Assembly: GCA_009377475.1 (NCBI GenBank)
Contig: WHTY01000004.1
Location: 1-64,000, forward strand
Direction of reading: 5' to 3'
From: Actinophytocola sp.
GTDB lineage: Bacteria; Actinomycetota; Actinomycetes; Mycobacteriales; Pseudonocardiaceae
DNA length: 64,000 nt
The notes under the pieces were generated by a model, which did no database searches, was not told where the DNA came from, and was given only the letters and a program-made list of their open reading frames with translations. This document shows, piece by piece, positions 1-8,596 of the stretch. Made by a program: the position numbers and the translations under genes. How positions within the stretch are numbered: position 1 is the first letter of the stretch; each line of letters opens with the position of its first letter.

Positions 1-27
1 AATGGGGTGGTCAGCCATGATGGCAAC

Positions 28-95
28 GCAGGCACAGGCACTCCCGATGATCACGAAGCGTAGACAACTTCATGATCAACAGCGCCTGTGCCTGC
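28..95. repeat. Imperfect long hairpin, intergenic
   Basis: The arms at 28-58 and 68-95 are inverted copies. The outer 12 bases (GCAGGCACAGGC and its complement) pair perfectly, and the inner parts pair around GATCA(T/C)GAAG with a 9-nt loop. It lies just past the 3' end of the membrane-protein gene at 139-714, so it could act as a terminator. There is no U tract, and similar hairpins occur elsewhere in the window. Confidence 0.5.
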
Positions 96-138
96 CTTCA
101 CGACGGGGTCAGAACTCAAACCCAATCTGCGCGACCTC

Positions 139-714
139 TTAGTCTCGACTAAAGCCAGTCGCGCTTTGCTCTCGACGTAGCGCCTGCCACCCATTGGTGT
201 ATCCGCGCAGGGCGTTGTCGATGCCATGCAGACTGGCCTGCGAGCTGCTGATCGGATAAGCGAAGGGTGCGCCGCCGTAGCGCTGCGCGAAGTTTCGAAT
301 CTTGCGTGCTTTCCCCGAGGCGCCGCCCGCGAATCGGTCGGGATCGTTGACGTGAACGTACAAGCCAGTGCCGATGCCTTTGGTGGTGGCACGCACGGCG
401 GTGACCTCCGGCCACGGCACGAAGACGTACTCCCCGACCGGGGTCAGCCACAGCCGCATCCCGTTCGCGGTCAGCCGCGGCGGGTGGCGAATGACGGTGA
501 TGGTCCGGAGCATGCTCCAGACCAGCAGCGCGAGGACTACCAGCAAGCCTGCGGTGACCAGGACCAGCGCCACGATCGGCGTCAGTCGATCGGCATTGGC
601 CAGGCTTGCGAGAAAAACCACAACGGCCACCAAAAGCGCGATAAGGACGATGAGCATCGCACCAAGCAGAAACGCTGGCCATCGCTTGACACTGATTACA
701 TACTCCGACTCCAT
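139..714 (-). CDS. Two-TM membrane protein of unknown function, next to WXG genes
   Basis: A 191-residue protein that I do not recognise by name. Residues about 12-40 and 45-70 form two adjacent hydrophobic helices. The rest is a soluble domain with a PH-like feel (motif VGEYVFVPWPEVTAV), followed by a basic C-terminus. I place the start at the ATG at 714 because GGGAGG lies a few bases upstream; the frame opens 24 codons earlier but without a ribosome site. It is the last gene of a minus-strand group with the WXG/EspC-like genes, so it could be a membrane partner or immunity-type protein for the 249-residue protein before it. That role is inference from position only. Confidence 0.6.
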   Translation of the reverse strand: MESEYVISVKRWPAFLLGAMLIVLIALLVAVVVFLASLANADRLTPIVALVLVTAGLLVVLALLVWSMLRTITVIRHPPRLTANGMRLWLTPVGEYVFVPWPEVTAVRATTKGIGTGLYVHVNDPDRFAGGASGKARKIRNFAQRYGGAPFAYPISSSQASLHGIDNALRGYTNGWQALRREQSATGFSRD

Positions 715-881
715 AGCGCCTCCCGTTAGCCGTAGGGGAAGGTCGACGGTCTTACTGACCGCGAACGGTAGAGCGCATATTGCCACAGCTGATCAAGAGT
801 CAGCCGCGAAGACCAGCCTCACGGGCTGAGTGACGGGCGGCAAGCTGTGTGAGCGATCAACGGCGACGTGCCTAACAAAAG

Positions 882-1631
882 TCACGCTGGCTGCCACTGG
901 CCAGTGTCGCCCATCTTCCACGAGGCGCTCGGTGTTGCCCGTGTCCACTCCTTGCCGAGGTCGGTGACCTGCTGCTCGATCGTGTCCTGCTTGGTGTCCA
1001 TCGTGTCGAAGAAGCTCTTGAGCTCGGAGCCCGCGAATGACAGCAGGCCGATCGCGACGGCGAGACCGGCTGCGACAGTCGGAGGGACCGCCGGAGCTGA
1101 TACAACACCGGCAGCCTCGGCAATCGCGAGCCCGACCGTCACGAGGAGATCCACGATCATCAATGCGAAGGCAATCCAGAAGTTCTCGATCGCGTTTGCC
1201 ATCTCCTTGAGCGTGTCCGCCACGGTGGTCGAGACAGTCTTAACCTTGTTGAGAACCTCGCTCTGCTGGGTCGCGACGTCCTTGTAGGCTTCAGCGCCAC
1301 TGCCGTACCACTCATCATCCGTGGCTAGCTTGTCGTCGGTCAACGTGTCCGCGATGGCACCGACCTTGTTGCCGACATCGTTCCGCCAGGCCTCGGCGAG
1401 ATCGTCCAATTTGAATGGATTACCGGGGTTGTTAATGTACTCATCGAGCTTCGCGAAGAAGTCTCTGATCTCGCCGGCGAGCCAGTTCATCCCGTCGATG
1501 ATTGGCTGGACCAGGTGCTCTAAGAGGCCTGGTACCCACTCCAGGGTGCTGTTGACCTTGTCGAACAACTCCTTGATCTTGGCGTCGAGCTCTGTGACCT
1601 TCTGCAGGGCTTCGTCGACAGCGTTGCTCAT
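882..1631 (-). CDS. WXG100-like secreted protein with hydrophobic C-terminal half
   Basis: A 249-residue protein. The first 150 residues are predicted amphipathic helices with a WYGSGAEAY turn near residue 108, which corresponds to the W-x-G hairpin of type VII secretion (ESX) substrates. Residues about 150-200 are strongly hydrophobic and Ala/Val-rich (IAFALMIVDLLVTVGLAIAE), followed by an amphipathic helix and a polar tail. The start codon overlaps the upstream stop in a TGATG arrangement, so the two genes are translationally coupled. The long hydrophobic part resembles ESX effectors that insert in membranes more than a plain 100-residue WXG protein. No ESX core genes (EccC, EccD, MycP) are in the window, so export is inferred from the fold only. 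Confidence 0.65.
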   Translation of the reverse strand: MSNAVDEALQKVTELDAKIKELFDKVNSTLEWVPGLLEHLVQPIIDGMNWLAGEIRDFFAKLDEYINNPGNPFKLDDLAEAWRNDVGNKVGAIADTLTDDKLATDDEWYGSGAEAYKDVATQQSEVLNKVKTVSTTVADTLKEMANAIENFWIAFALMIVDLLVTVGLAIAEAAGVVSAPAVPPTVAAGLAVAIGLLSFAGSELKSFFDTMDTKQDTIEQQVTDLGKEWTRATPSASWKMGDTGQWQPA

Positions 1632-1963
1632 CAGTTCCCCTCCAACTCGCCATCTAGAGCGCGAAAACCCCGCTCCGATCCTTGCTCGCGGGCCTGGTAG
1701 TCGTTGGCCACGGCGATGAGTGTGTCGGCAAGGACACCGAGGTATTCCTGGCCCTGGCCAAGCAGTTCCTCGACCTTTCTGCGCGCTCGCTCATACGTCT
1801 GATCCACGCCCATTCGCTCGCCCATGCCCGTGACATCCTGGCCGCCATTGACCGTAAGCCCCGACACGGCCCGCTTGGGCTCGGCTATGTCGCTGGCGGC
1901 TTGGTCCCAGACCTTGGCGTCCTCGCGCAACGACTGGATTTCTACCCCGAGGTTGGGAGACAT
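1631..1963 (-). CDS. EspC-like WXG100 superfamily protein
   Basis: A 110-residue all-helical protein. Its size and the helix-turn-helix arrangement match small type VII secretion targets of the EspC / ESX-1 secretion-associated class. It begins with a short acidic segment (MSPNLGVEIQSLREDAK) and ends with a charged helix that includes YQAREQG. The stop TGA shares one base with the downstream ATG. Together with the downstream 249-residue protein it probably forms a co-secreted helical pair, as is usual for WXG partners. The exact partner is inferred from coupling. Confidence 0.65.
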   Translation of the reverse strand: MSPNLGVEIQSLREDAKVWDQAASDIAEPKRAVSGLTVNGGQDVTGMGERMGVDQTYERARRKVEELLGQGQEYLGVLADTLIAVANDYQAREQGSERGFRALDGELEGN

Positions 1964-1994
1964 GGGTTACCTTTCGTCAGCATCGCCGTATCGG

Positions 1995-2717
1995 TCAAGA
2001 ATTGCGCTCGCTGATCCTGCGGATCAGAGTCTGCGGATCGCGCACCAGGCGCCGCAACTCGTCGATGTTGGTGCTCTGCGGGCCCTGGGTAAGGTCACCG
2101 AGGGAGGACTTATTGGTAAAGCTTGCCAGTGCGTCAACCAACTCGCTCTCGATCTCGCTGTCACGTGCTCCGACCACCCAACGTGGATCGATCGCGACGT
2201 CGGTTGCCTGGCGCTGCCTGCCGGTCACCAAGACATGCCCTCCCGAACTCTCAGCAGTCACTACCTGATCCGTGGCAGCAGAAACCTGCTGCATGAACCG
2301 GCCGAGGTCTGCCGTCACGGCATCGATCAACCGCATCGCGTCCTCCGCCGTGACCGGTCGGTCCTCGGCAGGCTGAGACGAAGGAGGCACCTCTGCGGTT
2401 CCCGTCGAATCAGGATCCATCTCATCGAGCCGCTCGGCGCGCGCAGCCATAGCGCTGATGGTCGCCGCGTTCATCGCAGCAAGCACACTCGAATGTAAAG
2501 CGCGCGCGTCGAGAGAACTACGCCATCCGCTGGTGAGCTTGACAGCGACAACATCCGCGTCATCAGTAACCGCGACCGTGACAACTCCATCGGCATCGTG
2601 ACCAGTGATGTGGTCGCCATGGTTAGCCGTCGGCTGTTCTTGTTTGGGGGCTTGAGCGTACGAGACGAACGGCTCTGCGTCGTCCTCCTCGAACCCCCAC
2701 CTCCGGAAGTCGCTCAT
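1995..2717 (-). CDS. YbaB/EbfC-like protein associated with type VII secretion genes
   Basis: A 240-residue protein with two similar alpha/beta segments: residues about 45-95 (DGVVTVAVTDDADVVAVKL then a helix) and about 155-200 (GGHVLVTGRQRQATDVAIDP then a helix). Both match the YbaB/EbfC fold pattern of a beta-hairpin followed by a helix, so it looks like an internal duplication. An acidic Pro/Ser linker separates them. YbaB-like proteins are common next to WXG genes in actinobacteria (EspL-like), where they are thought to act as cytoplasmic partners or chaperones. It is first in the minus-strand group, 31 bases before the EspC-like gene. DNA binding, as for EbfC, is the alternative. Confidence 0.55.
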   Translation of the reverse strand: MSDFRRWGFEEDDAEPFVSYAQAPKQEQPTANHGDHITGHDADGVVTVAVTDDADVVAVKLTSGWRSSLDARALHSSVLAAMNAATISAMAARAERLDEMDPDSTGTAEVPPSSQPAEDRPVTAEDAMRLIDAVTADLGRFMQQVSAATDQVVTAESSGGHVLVTGRQRQATDVAIDPRWVVGARDSEIESELVDALASFTNKSSLGDLTQGPQSTNIDELRRLVRDPQTLIRRISERNS

Positions 2718-3090
2718 GCGAGATCATCCTAAGCGATCAAAAGCGCGTACGTGCTTCGTTCAGAACGATTGGAACAATAGGTCGAGCCGTGCCCAGCGTC
2801 CCAAGATCGCTTTGCACCTGACGGGCCGTCCGTCGGAGCTCGGCTAATGTGCGCCGCGAAGCATTCAGGTAGGCGCGAGTGCTTCACGTTCTGGATCAGC
2901 CCCGCGACGAAAGCTCTCGGCGCAGTAGCTGTCGCGGTGAAGCCGCCCCACCGAGGCGCTACCACTCGGCAAGCTGCCCGCGCAGTGCTGTGGTTGTTCT
3001 CGGCGCGAATGAGACCAAAAATGAGACCAGAGGGTCTGGAAGGCTGCGCAAACTGTCGCACTTTGCGCGCATTTGCCCTGGTCACAAGAG
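2718..3090. other. Intergenic stretch without a convincing gene
   Basis: About 370 bases between the YbaB-like gene and tRNA-Ser. Frames on both strands read through, but their composition is not coding-like. A direct repeat AATGAGACC...AATGAGACC lies at about 3008-3028, just downstream of the tRNA 3' end. I saw no integrase fragment and no second copy of the tRNA 3' end. Confidence 0.5.
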
Positions 3091-3175
3091 CGGAGGCGGA
3101 GGGATTTGAACCCCCGGTCGGTTGCCCGACGCTCGCTTTCAAGGCGAGTGCATTCGGCCGCTCTGCCACGCCTCC
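3091..3175 (-). tRNA. tRNA-Ser(UGA)
   Basis: On the minus strand the acceptor stem GGAGGCG pairs with CGCCTCC. The anticodon arm is CTCGC-CTTGAAA-GCGAG, giving anticodon TGA (3141-3139), which decodes UCA and related serine codons. A long variable arm follows (CGTCGGGCAACCGACC region), as expected for a class II tRNA, then a TPsiC arm with GGTTCAAATC. The base at 3091 gives discriminator G73, a serine identity element. CCA is not encoded. About 85 nt. Confidence 0.95.
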
Positions 3176-3714
3176 CTGCTGACGTCGAGCCTAGCTGGTC
3201 GCCCGGGGGCCAGAGCCGCCTGGTCGCGCACATCCGACACGCCGTCGTCCCAGGAGGAGTGAACGTGCTTGTCAGTGCGCGGCAAAGCGCGCATGCTGGG
3301 GAGTGAACGGATGGCCGAGCCCGTGCGATGGTCGGTGCCATTCCGGGGCGCCAGCGGGCTGGCCTTACCGGGAAGGGCCAGGTGATGCAGTGTCAGGTAA
3401 CCATCCGCGATTGACTGCCAACTGTGTACCCACGCCTGGTACGGGCTAAACGGACCAGTCGGGAATGTGAGCAGTTACCACGCGGGCGTCCACTAGTGCG
3501 CCACATCCTCGCGCACCGCGGCGGTCGTCAGGCGCTACCTCGGTACGGTCTCTGCACCCATGCCAGCAGCGCCAGCCGTCGGCCCGCCCGCAGTCAGTCG
3601 CCATAACAACTCGTCAGAACCTGAGTGCGGCTTCCGACTAGACAGCGCGGAGCCGCATTCAGTATGTCCACAGGGTTATTCACACGCTTACGCGCGACCC
3701 GTAGACGTCCGCGC
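3176..3714. other. Intergenic stretch without a convincing gene
   Basis: Lies between tRNA-Ser and the 86-bp palindromic element. A 13-codon open frame (GTG at 3264) has AGGAGG at 3252-3257 upstream, but it leads to no gene. I see no recognisable protein or structured RNA in the rest. Confidence 0.4.
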
Positions 3715-3800
3715 GCAGCCTCGCCAGGGAAATTGCCCGATCGCCGCCGGTTATAGCGCCTTATGCCCGATTTTGCGAGCAAAAACCCTGGCGAAGCCGC
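3715..3800. repeat. 86-bp palindromic element, copy 1
   Basis: The ends are inverted: GCAGCCTCGCCAGGG (3715-3729) against CCCTGGCGAAGCCGC (3786-3800), 13 of 15 pairing. Inside, TTTTGC-GA-GCAAAA makes a second small hairpin. The copy at 53486-53571 has the same termini and exactly the same length, so this is a repeat family rather than a local terminator. No open frame inside. Confidence 0.7.
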
Positions 3801-3926
3801 ACCAACAAGAAGCCGCACCAACAAGCCACACCGACCAGACCGCACCGGGCCCGGCCGCCAGACCCGACCCAACCAGCACCCTGGGGATGAGGGCGAAAGC
3901 CACCCTCATCCCCAATGAGCCGACAA

Positions 3927-5480
3927 CTACCGCGAGTCGCGGTTGCAGGCGTCGTGGTCGGTGTCGTGGCCGTGCTGGTTGGTGTGCGCATGCGAGATGT
4001 GCACCCGCTCGCCAGACCGCTGCGCCGCGACCTGCTGCTTGGACTTCTTCGCGCCAGGCTCGACGTTGTTGACGTCTTCTGTGCTCAGCGCGTACGTGCC
4101 GATCGTGGCCGCCATCGCGTCGGCGTTGACGTCGAGGGCCTCGTAGTTCACGTTGCCCAGCGTGTCGCACGCCTGGTGGTAGCACTTGTCGTAGGCGACG
4201 CCTGCCTCGCCGTCCCACTTCCCGGCCTGCGCCTCGGTCATGATGACCTCGGCACCGGTGAACAGACCACCCGACGGGATGCCGACCTCGATGAACGGAC
4301 CGTAGTCGGAGCGGCCGGTGAAGTCCGTGCCCTCGGTCGGGGTGCCGTTGTCCTCGATGTACGAGGCGAACTGCTCCTCGATCGCGGCCGAGCCATACGG
4401 GCCGGGGCCAGCGCCGATGCCGTCGGAGTCGTCACCGTCGTAGACGAAGTAGCCCGCGTTCGGCGAGGCGATCATGTCGAAGTTCAGATACATCGAGATG
4501 TCGAGCTGCTGCTCGAACGACAGCTGCTCGACGTAGTACTCCGACCCGACGAGACCAAGCTCCTCGGCGCTCCACCAGGAGAACCGCACGGCGTTCTCCA
4601 CCTTCGGCTTGCCGCCAAGCGCGAGCGCGGTCTGCAGCAGCGCGGCCGACCCGCTGCCGTTGTCGTTGATGCCGGGGCCGGCGGCCACGCTGTCCAGGTG
4701 CGCACCGGCCATGACGACGTTGTCCTTGCGGCCGGTCTTGGTCTCGGCGATCACGTTGTACGTGGTGCGGTCCTCGGTGACGCCCTGGATGTCGAAGGTG
4801 GCGTCCTGGCCGGCCATCGAGACCAGTTCCTCACCCTGCTCCTGCGTCAGCCCCGCCGTGGGGATCTGCCCCGGCGCACCGAGCGTGCCGTTCACCGGGC
4901 CGGGCCCGTTGTTGTAGACGATGGCGCCGACCGCGCCTGCCTGGCCCGCGAACTTCTGCTTGTCGAAGAACGTGCACGCGCCGCGCTTGATCAGCGCGAT
5001 CTTGCCGTCGACGTCCACGCCGTCGTAGTCGCTGGCTTCGCAGCCGGGCGTGTCATCGACCGGAACCTCGGCGAGCGGAGCCGTGACGCCACCCTCCGGA
5101 GCGGACGGGCTGTAGCTCATCCTGATGACGTCGTAGTCGTTGCCGCCGCTGGTCAGGCTCTCCGTGATCGTCTCGTCGTAGATGAACGGGAACTCCTGCC
5201 GCGTGACCGTGAAGCCTTCCTCGTCCAGCTTCCGCGCGATGTACTCCGCGGAGCGGTTGTAGCCCTCGGTGCTCGCGGCGCGGTTGCCGCCGGTCTGGTC
5301 GGCGAACCGCTGGAACGCGACCAGATGCCGGTTGATCTTGTCCGCGCTCACCGCCTTCGCCAGATCCTGCGGCAACGACTCCTTCGGTTTCGCTACCGCG
5401 CTCGATCCCATGGTGAGGACAAGGGCGGCGCTCGCTCCTACCGCGACAGCGGCGGCGAGCCGGTTCCTAGCTCGTGACAT
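3927..5480 (-). CDS. Secreted M28 zinc aminopeptidase with PA domain
   Basis: A 517-residue exported metallopeptidase of the M28 family (Streptomyces griseus aminopeptidase type), which removes N-terminal residues using two zinc ions. The start is the ATG at 5480 with GGGGAG upstream; residues 1-30 form a signal peptide ending near SSAVA. A PA insert domain follows (about 120-240). Zinc ligands can be seen in MAGAHLDSVAAG, INDNGSGSAA, SWWSAEELGL (catalytic EE), LNFDMIASP and KCYHQACD. After the catalytic domain comes a 45-residue tail rich in Lys/Gln and then His/Asp (HAHTNQHGHDTDHDA), which is unusual and could bind metal. Monocistronic; divergent from the quinone oxidoreductase. Confidence 0.9.
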   Translation of the reverse strand: MSRARNRLAAAVAVGASAALVLTMGSSAVAKPKESLPQDLAKAVSADKINRHLVAFQRFADQTGGNRAASTEGYNRSAEYIARKLDEEGFTVTRQEFPFIYDETITESLTSGGNDYDVIRMSYSPSAPEGGVTAPLAEVPVDDTPGCEASDYDGVDVDGKIALIKRGACTFFDKQKFAGQAGAVGAIVYNNGPGPVNGTLGAPGQIPTAGLTQEQGEELVSMAGQDATFDIQGVTEDRTTYNVIAETKTGRKDNVVMAGAHLDSVAAGPGINDNGSGSAALLQTALALGGKPKVENAVRFSWWSAEELGLVGSEYYVEQLSFEQQLDISMYLNFDMIASPNAGYFVYDGDDSDGIGAGPGPYGSAAIEEQFASYIEDNGTPTEGTDFTGRSDYGPFIEVGIPSGGLFTGAEVIMTEAQAGKWDGEAGVAYDKCYHQACDTLGNVNYEALDVNADAMAATIGTYALSTEDVNNVEPGAKKSKQQVAAQRSGERVHISHAHTNQHGHDTDHDACNRDSR

Positions 5481-5684
5481 CAAAGGAACTCCCCTGATAA
5501 CTGGATGCGTGGCAGGGGCGAAGCGCCACCGGAGAAACGGACACCTCGCACCTGGTAACCGATCACGTTGCATGCGCATGAGCTAATGCGTCAACCGTTC
5601 TTTCGTAGGGTTGTGCCGCCGCTCAGTGGCGCTTCTCATGATCGCCGCGCGCCGCCCGGATCCGGCGATGACACACTGAGGGGC

Positions 5685-6659
5685 ATGCACGCGATCACGA
5701 TCAGCGAACCCGGTGAGCCGGAAGTACTGCAGTGGACCGAGGTCCCGGACGCCGTCGCCGGGCCGGGCGAGGTACTCATCGACGTCGCCGCGTCGGCGGT
5801 GAACCGCGCCGACCTGCTGCAACGGCAGGGCCACTACCCGCCGCCGCCCGGCGCGAGCGAGTACCCGGGCCTTGAGTGCTCCGGCACGATCACCGAGGTC
5901 GGTGACGACGTCGACGGCTGGCAGGTGGGCGACGAGGTGTGCGCCCTGCTCGCGGGCGGCGGCTACGCGGAGAAGGTCGCGGTCCCCGCTAGCCAGCTAC
6001 TCCCGGTGCCCGGCGAGGTCGACACGATCGCCGCGGCCGGACTGCCCGAGGTGGCGTGCACCGTCTGGTCCAACGTCGTCATGGTCGCCGACCTGGCCGA
6101 GGACGAGCTGCTGCTGGTGCACGGCGGCGCTGGCGGCGTCGGCACGCACGCGATCCAGGTCGCCAAGGCGCTCGGCGCGCGGGTCGCCGTCACCGCTGGC
6201 GACGACGACCGGCTGGAACACTGCCGCCAGCTCGGCGCGGACGTCACGATCAACTACCGCACCGAGGACTTCGTCGACGTCATCAAGCAGCACGGCGGCG
6301 CAGACGTGATCCTCGACGTCATGGGCGCGAAGTACCTGGAACGCAACGTCAAGGCGCTCGGCACCGGCGGCAGGCTCGTCGTGATCGGCATGCAGGGCGG
6401 CCGCAAGGCGGAGCTGGACATCGCGCGGTTGCTGACGAAGCGCGCCAGCGTGACGGCGACCAGCCTGCGGGCACGCCCGCTCGAGGAGAAGGCGGCGATC
6501 GTCGCCGACGTCCGCGCACGCCTGTGGCCGTTGGTCGAGCAGGGCTCCGTCGCTCCCGTGGTCGACCAGGTCCTCCCGATGTCGAACGCGGCGGAGGCGC
6601 ACCGGGCGCTGGATGCGGGTGGCGTCTTCGGCAAGATCCTGCTCGCCGCGCACAGCTGA
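5685..6659 (+). CDS. NADPH:quinone oxidoreductase, zinc-less MDR family
   Basis: A 324-residue medium-chain reductase. It has an N-terminal GroES-like domain (GEVLIDVAASAVNRADLLQRQG), then a Rossmann domain with VHGGAGGVGTHAIQVAKALG, typical of quinone oxidoreductase / TIGR02824 proteins. No structural zinc cysteines are seen. It should reduce quinones or enoyl compounds with NADPH. The start is the ATG at 5685 (HAITISEPGEPEV matches the family N-terminus). The stop TGA abuts the stop of the convergent downstream gene (TGATCA, no spacing). The pair matches M. tuberculosis Rv3777-Rv3778c. Confidence 0.88.
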   Translation: MHAITISEPGEPEVLQWTEVPDAVAGPGEVLIDVAASAVNRADLLQRQGHYPPPPGASEYPGLECSGTITEVGDDVDGWQVGDEVCALLAGGGYAEKVAVPASQLLPVPGEVDTIAAAGLPEVACTVWSNVVMVADLAEDELLLVHGGAGGVGTHAIQVAKALGARVAVTAGDDDRLEHCRQLGADVTINYRTEDFVDVIKQHGGADVILDVMGAKYLERNVKALGTGGRLVVIGMQGGRKAELDIARLLTKRASVTATSLRARPLEEKAAIVADVRARLWPLVEQGSVAPVVDQVLPMSNAAEAHRALDAGGVFGKILLAAHS

Positions 6660-7859
6660 TCAGCGCAACTGGTACAGCGCTCGCACAAACTGGTTGACGT
6701 CGAAGTCGCTGCTGTAGTGCGCGAGCCCGATGCGCACCACGCCCCCAACCTCGGCCACGCCGAGCGAGCCGAACAGGCCGTCCGTCCCGTCGTCGGTGAA
6801 CGCGCAGATCCCCTGCGACGCCAGATGGGCGGCGACCTCCGCCGCCTTCCTGCCGCGCACGGTGAGCGCCAGCGCCGGGATGCGACGAATGGCGTCACCG
6901 ATCACCGTGACGTGCGGCATCGAGCGCAGCTCGCCGAGCATCCTGTCGTGCAGCTCGCTGGTGTACGCCTTGACCGAGCCCATCGACGTCAGCAGCCGGT
7001 TGCGGCGGGAGCCCTTCGCGGCGTCGTCGAGGTTCGCGAGGAAGTCGATCGACGCGACGAGGCCAGCCAGCATCGGGTACGGGTGCTGGCCAAGCTCAAG
7101 ACGTTCCGGTCCGGACGCGGCGGACTCAAGGGCGACAGGACGGAGCTGGTTCAGCACGCTGGGGTCGCGGAACACCAGCGCGCCGACCGACGGCCCTCCC
7201 CAGGTCAGTGCGGACAACGCGACGACGTCCGCGCCGGAGGCAGCCATGTCGAACGGGACGAACGGGGCGGCGTAGGTGGCGTCGACGAACACCATCGCAC
7301 CGACGCGCTTGGCGAACTCCGCCACCGTTGGCAGGTCCGGCCGGGTGCCGATGGTGCCAGCCGCAGCCGTGATGGCGACGACCTTGGTGCGCGCGGACAC
7401 GAGCTGTTCGTACTGCCATGCGGGCAAGTCGCAGGTCTCGATGTCGATCTCGCCCCAGCGCAGCGCGCCGCCGATCCGGCGCATGGCCTGCTGCCACGGC
7501 CGTTGGTTGGACACCTCGTCCAGCCGGGACACGATCGCTTCGTCGCCAAGGGTCCAGGTCTCGGCGACGACGTCCGCGAACCGCTTGGTCAGCACCGCGG
7601 GGTTGGGACCGAGCACGACGCCGTCCGGGTGGCCGCCGACGAGGTCAGCGACCGCACGACGAGCGGCGGCGACGATGCTTTCCGCGCGGTGCGACGCGGG
7701 AAACGCCGCGCCGGGGCCGGAGACCGGCGCCCGCATGGCCGTGACGACAGCCGACGCGACCTGCTCGGGGACGAGCATCCCGGCCGCGCCGTCAAGGTGA
7801 ATCCACCCGTCACCCAGTGCGGGATAGAGCCCGCGAATCCGAGCGATGTCGAACGGCAT
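6660..7859 (-). CDS. Class V aminotransferase/cysteine desulfurase-like protein lacking the PLP lysine
   Basis: A 399-residue fold-type I protein of the SufS/NifS-like family (orthologue position of Rv3778c). The usual PLP-site motif (S-x-H-K) appears here as ALSALTWGGPSVGALVF, with Thr at about residue 219 where the Schiff-base lysine should be. The Asp that contacts the cofactor is present (MVFVDATYAAP). My recollection of the mycobacterial relative is also WGGP without Lys, so this looks like a family trait rather than a mutation. Desulfurase or transaminase chemistry is unlikely and the function is unknown. The ATG at 7859 has a TACGGT box 6 nt before it, so the mRNA may be leaderless. 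Confidence 0.78.
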   Translation of the reverse strand: MPFDIARIRGLYPALGDGWIHLDGAAGMLVPEQVASAVVTAMRAPVSGPGAAFPASHRAESIVAAARRAVADLVGGHPDGVVLGPNPAVLTKRFADVVAETWTLGDEAIVSRLDEVSNQRPWQQAMRRIGGALRWGEIDIETCDLPAWQYEQLVSARTKVVAITAAAGTIGTRPDLPTVAEFAKRVGAMVFVDATYAAPFVPFDMAASGADVVALSALTWGGPSVGALVFRDPSVLNQLRPVALESAASGPERLELGQHPYPMLAGLVASIDFLANLDDAAKGSRRNRLLTSMGSVKAYTSELHDRMLGELRSMPHVTVIGDAIRRIPALALTVRGRKAAEVAAHLASQGICAFTDDGTDGLFGSLGVAEVGGVVRIGLAHYSSDFDVNQFVRALYQLR

Positions 7860-7865
7860 GATGAC

Positions 7866-7871
7866 ACCGTA
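7866..7871 (-). promoter_or_regulatory. -10 box (TACGGT) of leaderless transcript
   Basis: The TANNNT hexamer ends 6 nt before the ATG of the class V aminotransferase-like gene, which places transcription start at or next to the start codon. No ribosome site is present. No clear -35. Confidence 0.5.
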
Positions 7872-8004
7872 CGGACGTCTAGATAACGCAAGTCTCCGGG
7901 TCGGCCAATACCCGGCAGCCATGAGGGCGAGCGCCGACTACCCTCGGGGCAGACGTCAAGGAACGGCACGGAGACGCTAACGCCGACACACCAGGATGGA
8001 GCAC

Positions 8005-8580
8005 ATGACCGAGCCGAACACCCCGGAACCCGACCCGACGAACGGCGAGCAGGACCAGTCACACCACGTGGTCGTCGTCGGCCCCGATGGCTCGCCGGTG
8101 GGCGCCGCCCGGATCCCCGCGGAGGGCGAACAGGACGAGCAGAACAGCGTCGGCGACCTCGTCGAAGAACCGGCGAAGGTCATGCGCATCGGGACCATGA
8201 TCAAGCAGCTCCTCGAAGAGGTTCGTGCCGCTCCGCTCGACGACGCCAGCCGCAACCGGCTGCGCGAGATCCACGAGACGTCGATCAAGGAGCTGGAGCA
8301 GGCGCTCGCGCCAGAGTTGCAGGAGGAGATGGAGCGGCTCGTCGCGCCGTTCACGGCCGACACGACGCCGTCCGACGCCGAGCTGCGGATCGCGCAGGCG
8401 CAGTTGGTCGGCTGGCTGGAGGGGCTGTTCCACGGCATCCAGACGGCGTTGTTCGCGCAGCAGATGGCGGCGCGGGTGCAGTTGGAGCAGATGCGCAAGG
8501 GCCTCCCGGCTGGCAGTCACGGCATGCAGGCAGGCGCCGAGCCCCACCCAGGCGTGACCGGCACGGGCCAGTACCTGTAG
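8005..8580 (+). CDS. bpa: Bacterial proteasome activator Bpa/PafE
   Basis: A 191-residue acidic protein of the Bpa (PafE, Rv3780, DUF2587) family. It forms a dodecameric ring that docks on the 20S proteasome and opens its gate for ATP-independent degradation of partly unfolded proteins. The helical core is highly conserved (KVMRIGTMIKQLLEEVRAAP; QLVGWLEGLFHGIQTALFAQ), and the C-terminus is GQYL, the tail that inserts in the proteasome alpha-ring pockets. A second ATG at 7996 would add three residues; GGAG between the two favours 8005 only weakly. A TACCCT box at 7939-7944 could start a leader of about 55 nt. The proteasome genes are not in the window. Confidence 0.93.
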   Translation: MTEPNTPEPDPTNGEQDQSHHVVVVGPDGSPVGAARIPAEGEQDEQNSVGDLVEEPAKVMRIGTMIKQLLEEVRAAPLDDASRNRLREIHETSIKELEQALAPELQEEMERLVAPFTADTTPSDAELRIAQAQLVGWLEGLFHGIQTALFAQQMAARVQLEQMRKGLPAGSHGMQAGAEPHPGVTGTGQYL

Positions 8581-8596
8581 GGCTGCCCAGGTTGCC

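Noticed and set aside
2990..3175. tRNA-Ser as an integration site of a mobile element
   Set aside because: No integrase remnant and no second copy of the tRNA 3' end found in the window; only a short AATGAGACC direct repeat.
3252..3305. 13-codon leader-peptide-like frame with AGGAGG
   Set aside because: No gene, attenuator or terminator follows it within several hundred bases.
3176..3420. SRP (4.5S) RNA or other structured RNA after tRNA-Ser
   Set aside because: The conserved GGAAG...AGCAG apical loop of SRP RNA is not present on either strand.
3915..5477. 520-codon plus-strand open frame opposite the M28 aminopeptidase
   Set aside because: Arg/Val/Gly-rich antisense frame typical of high-GC DNA; the minus-strand frame has a signal peptide and complete zinc-site motifs.
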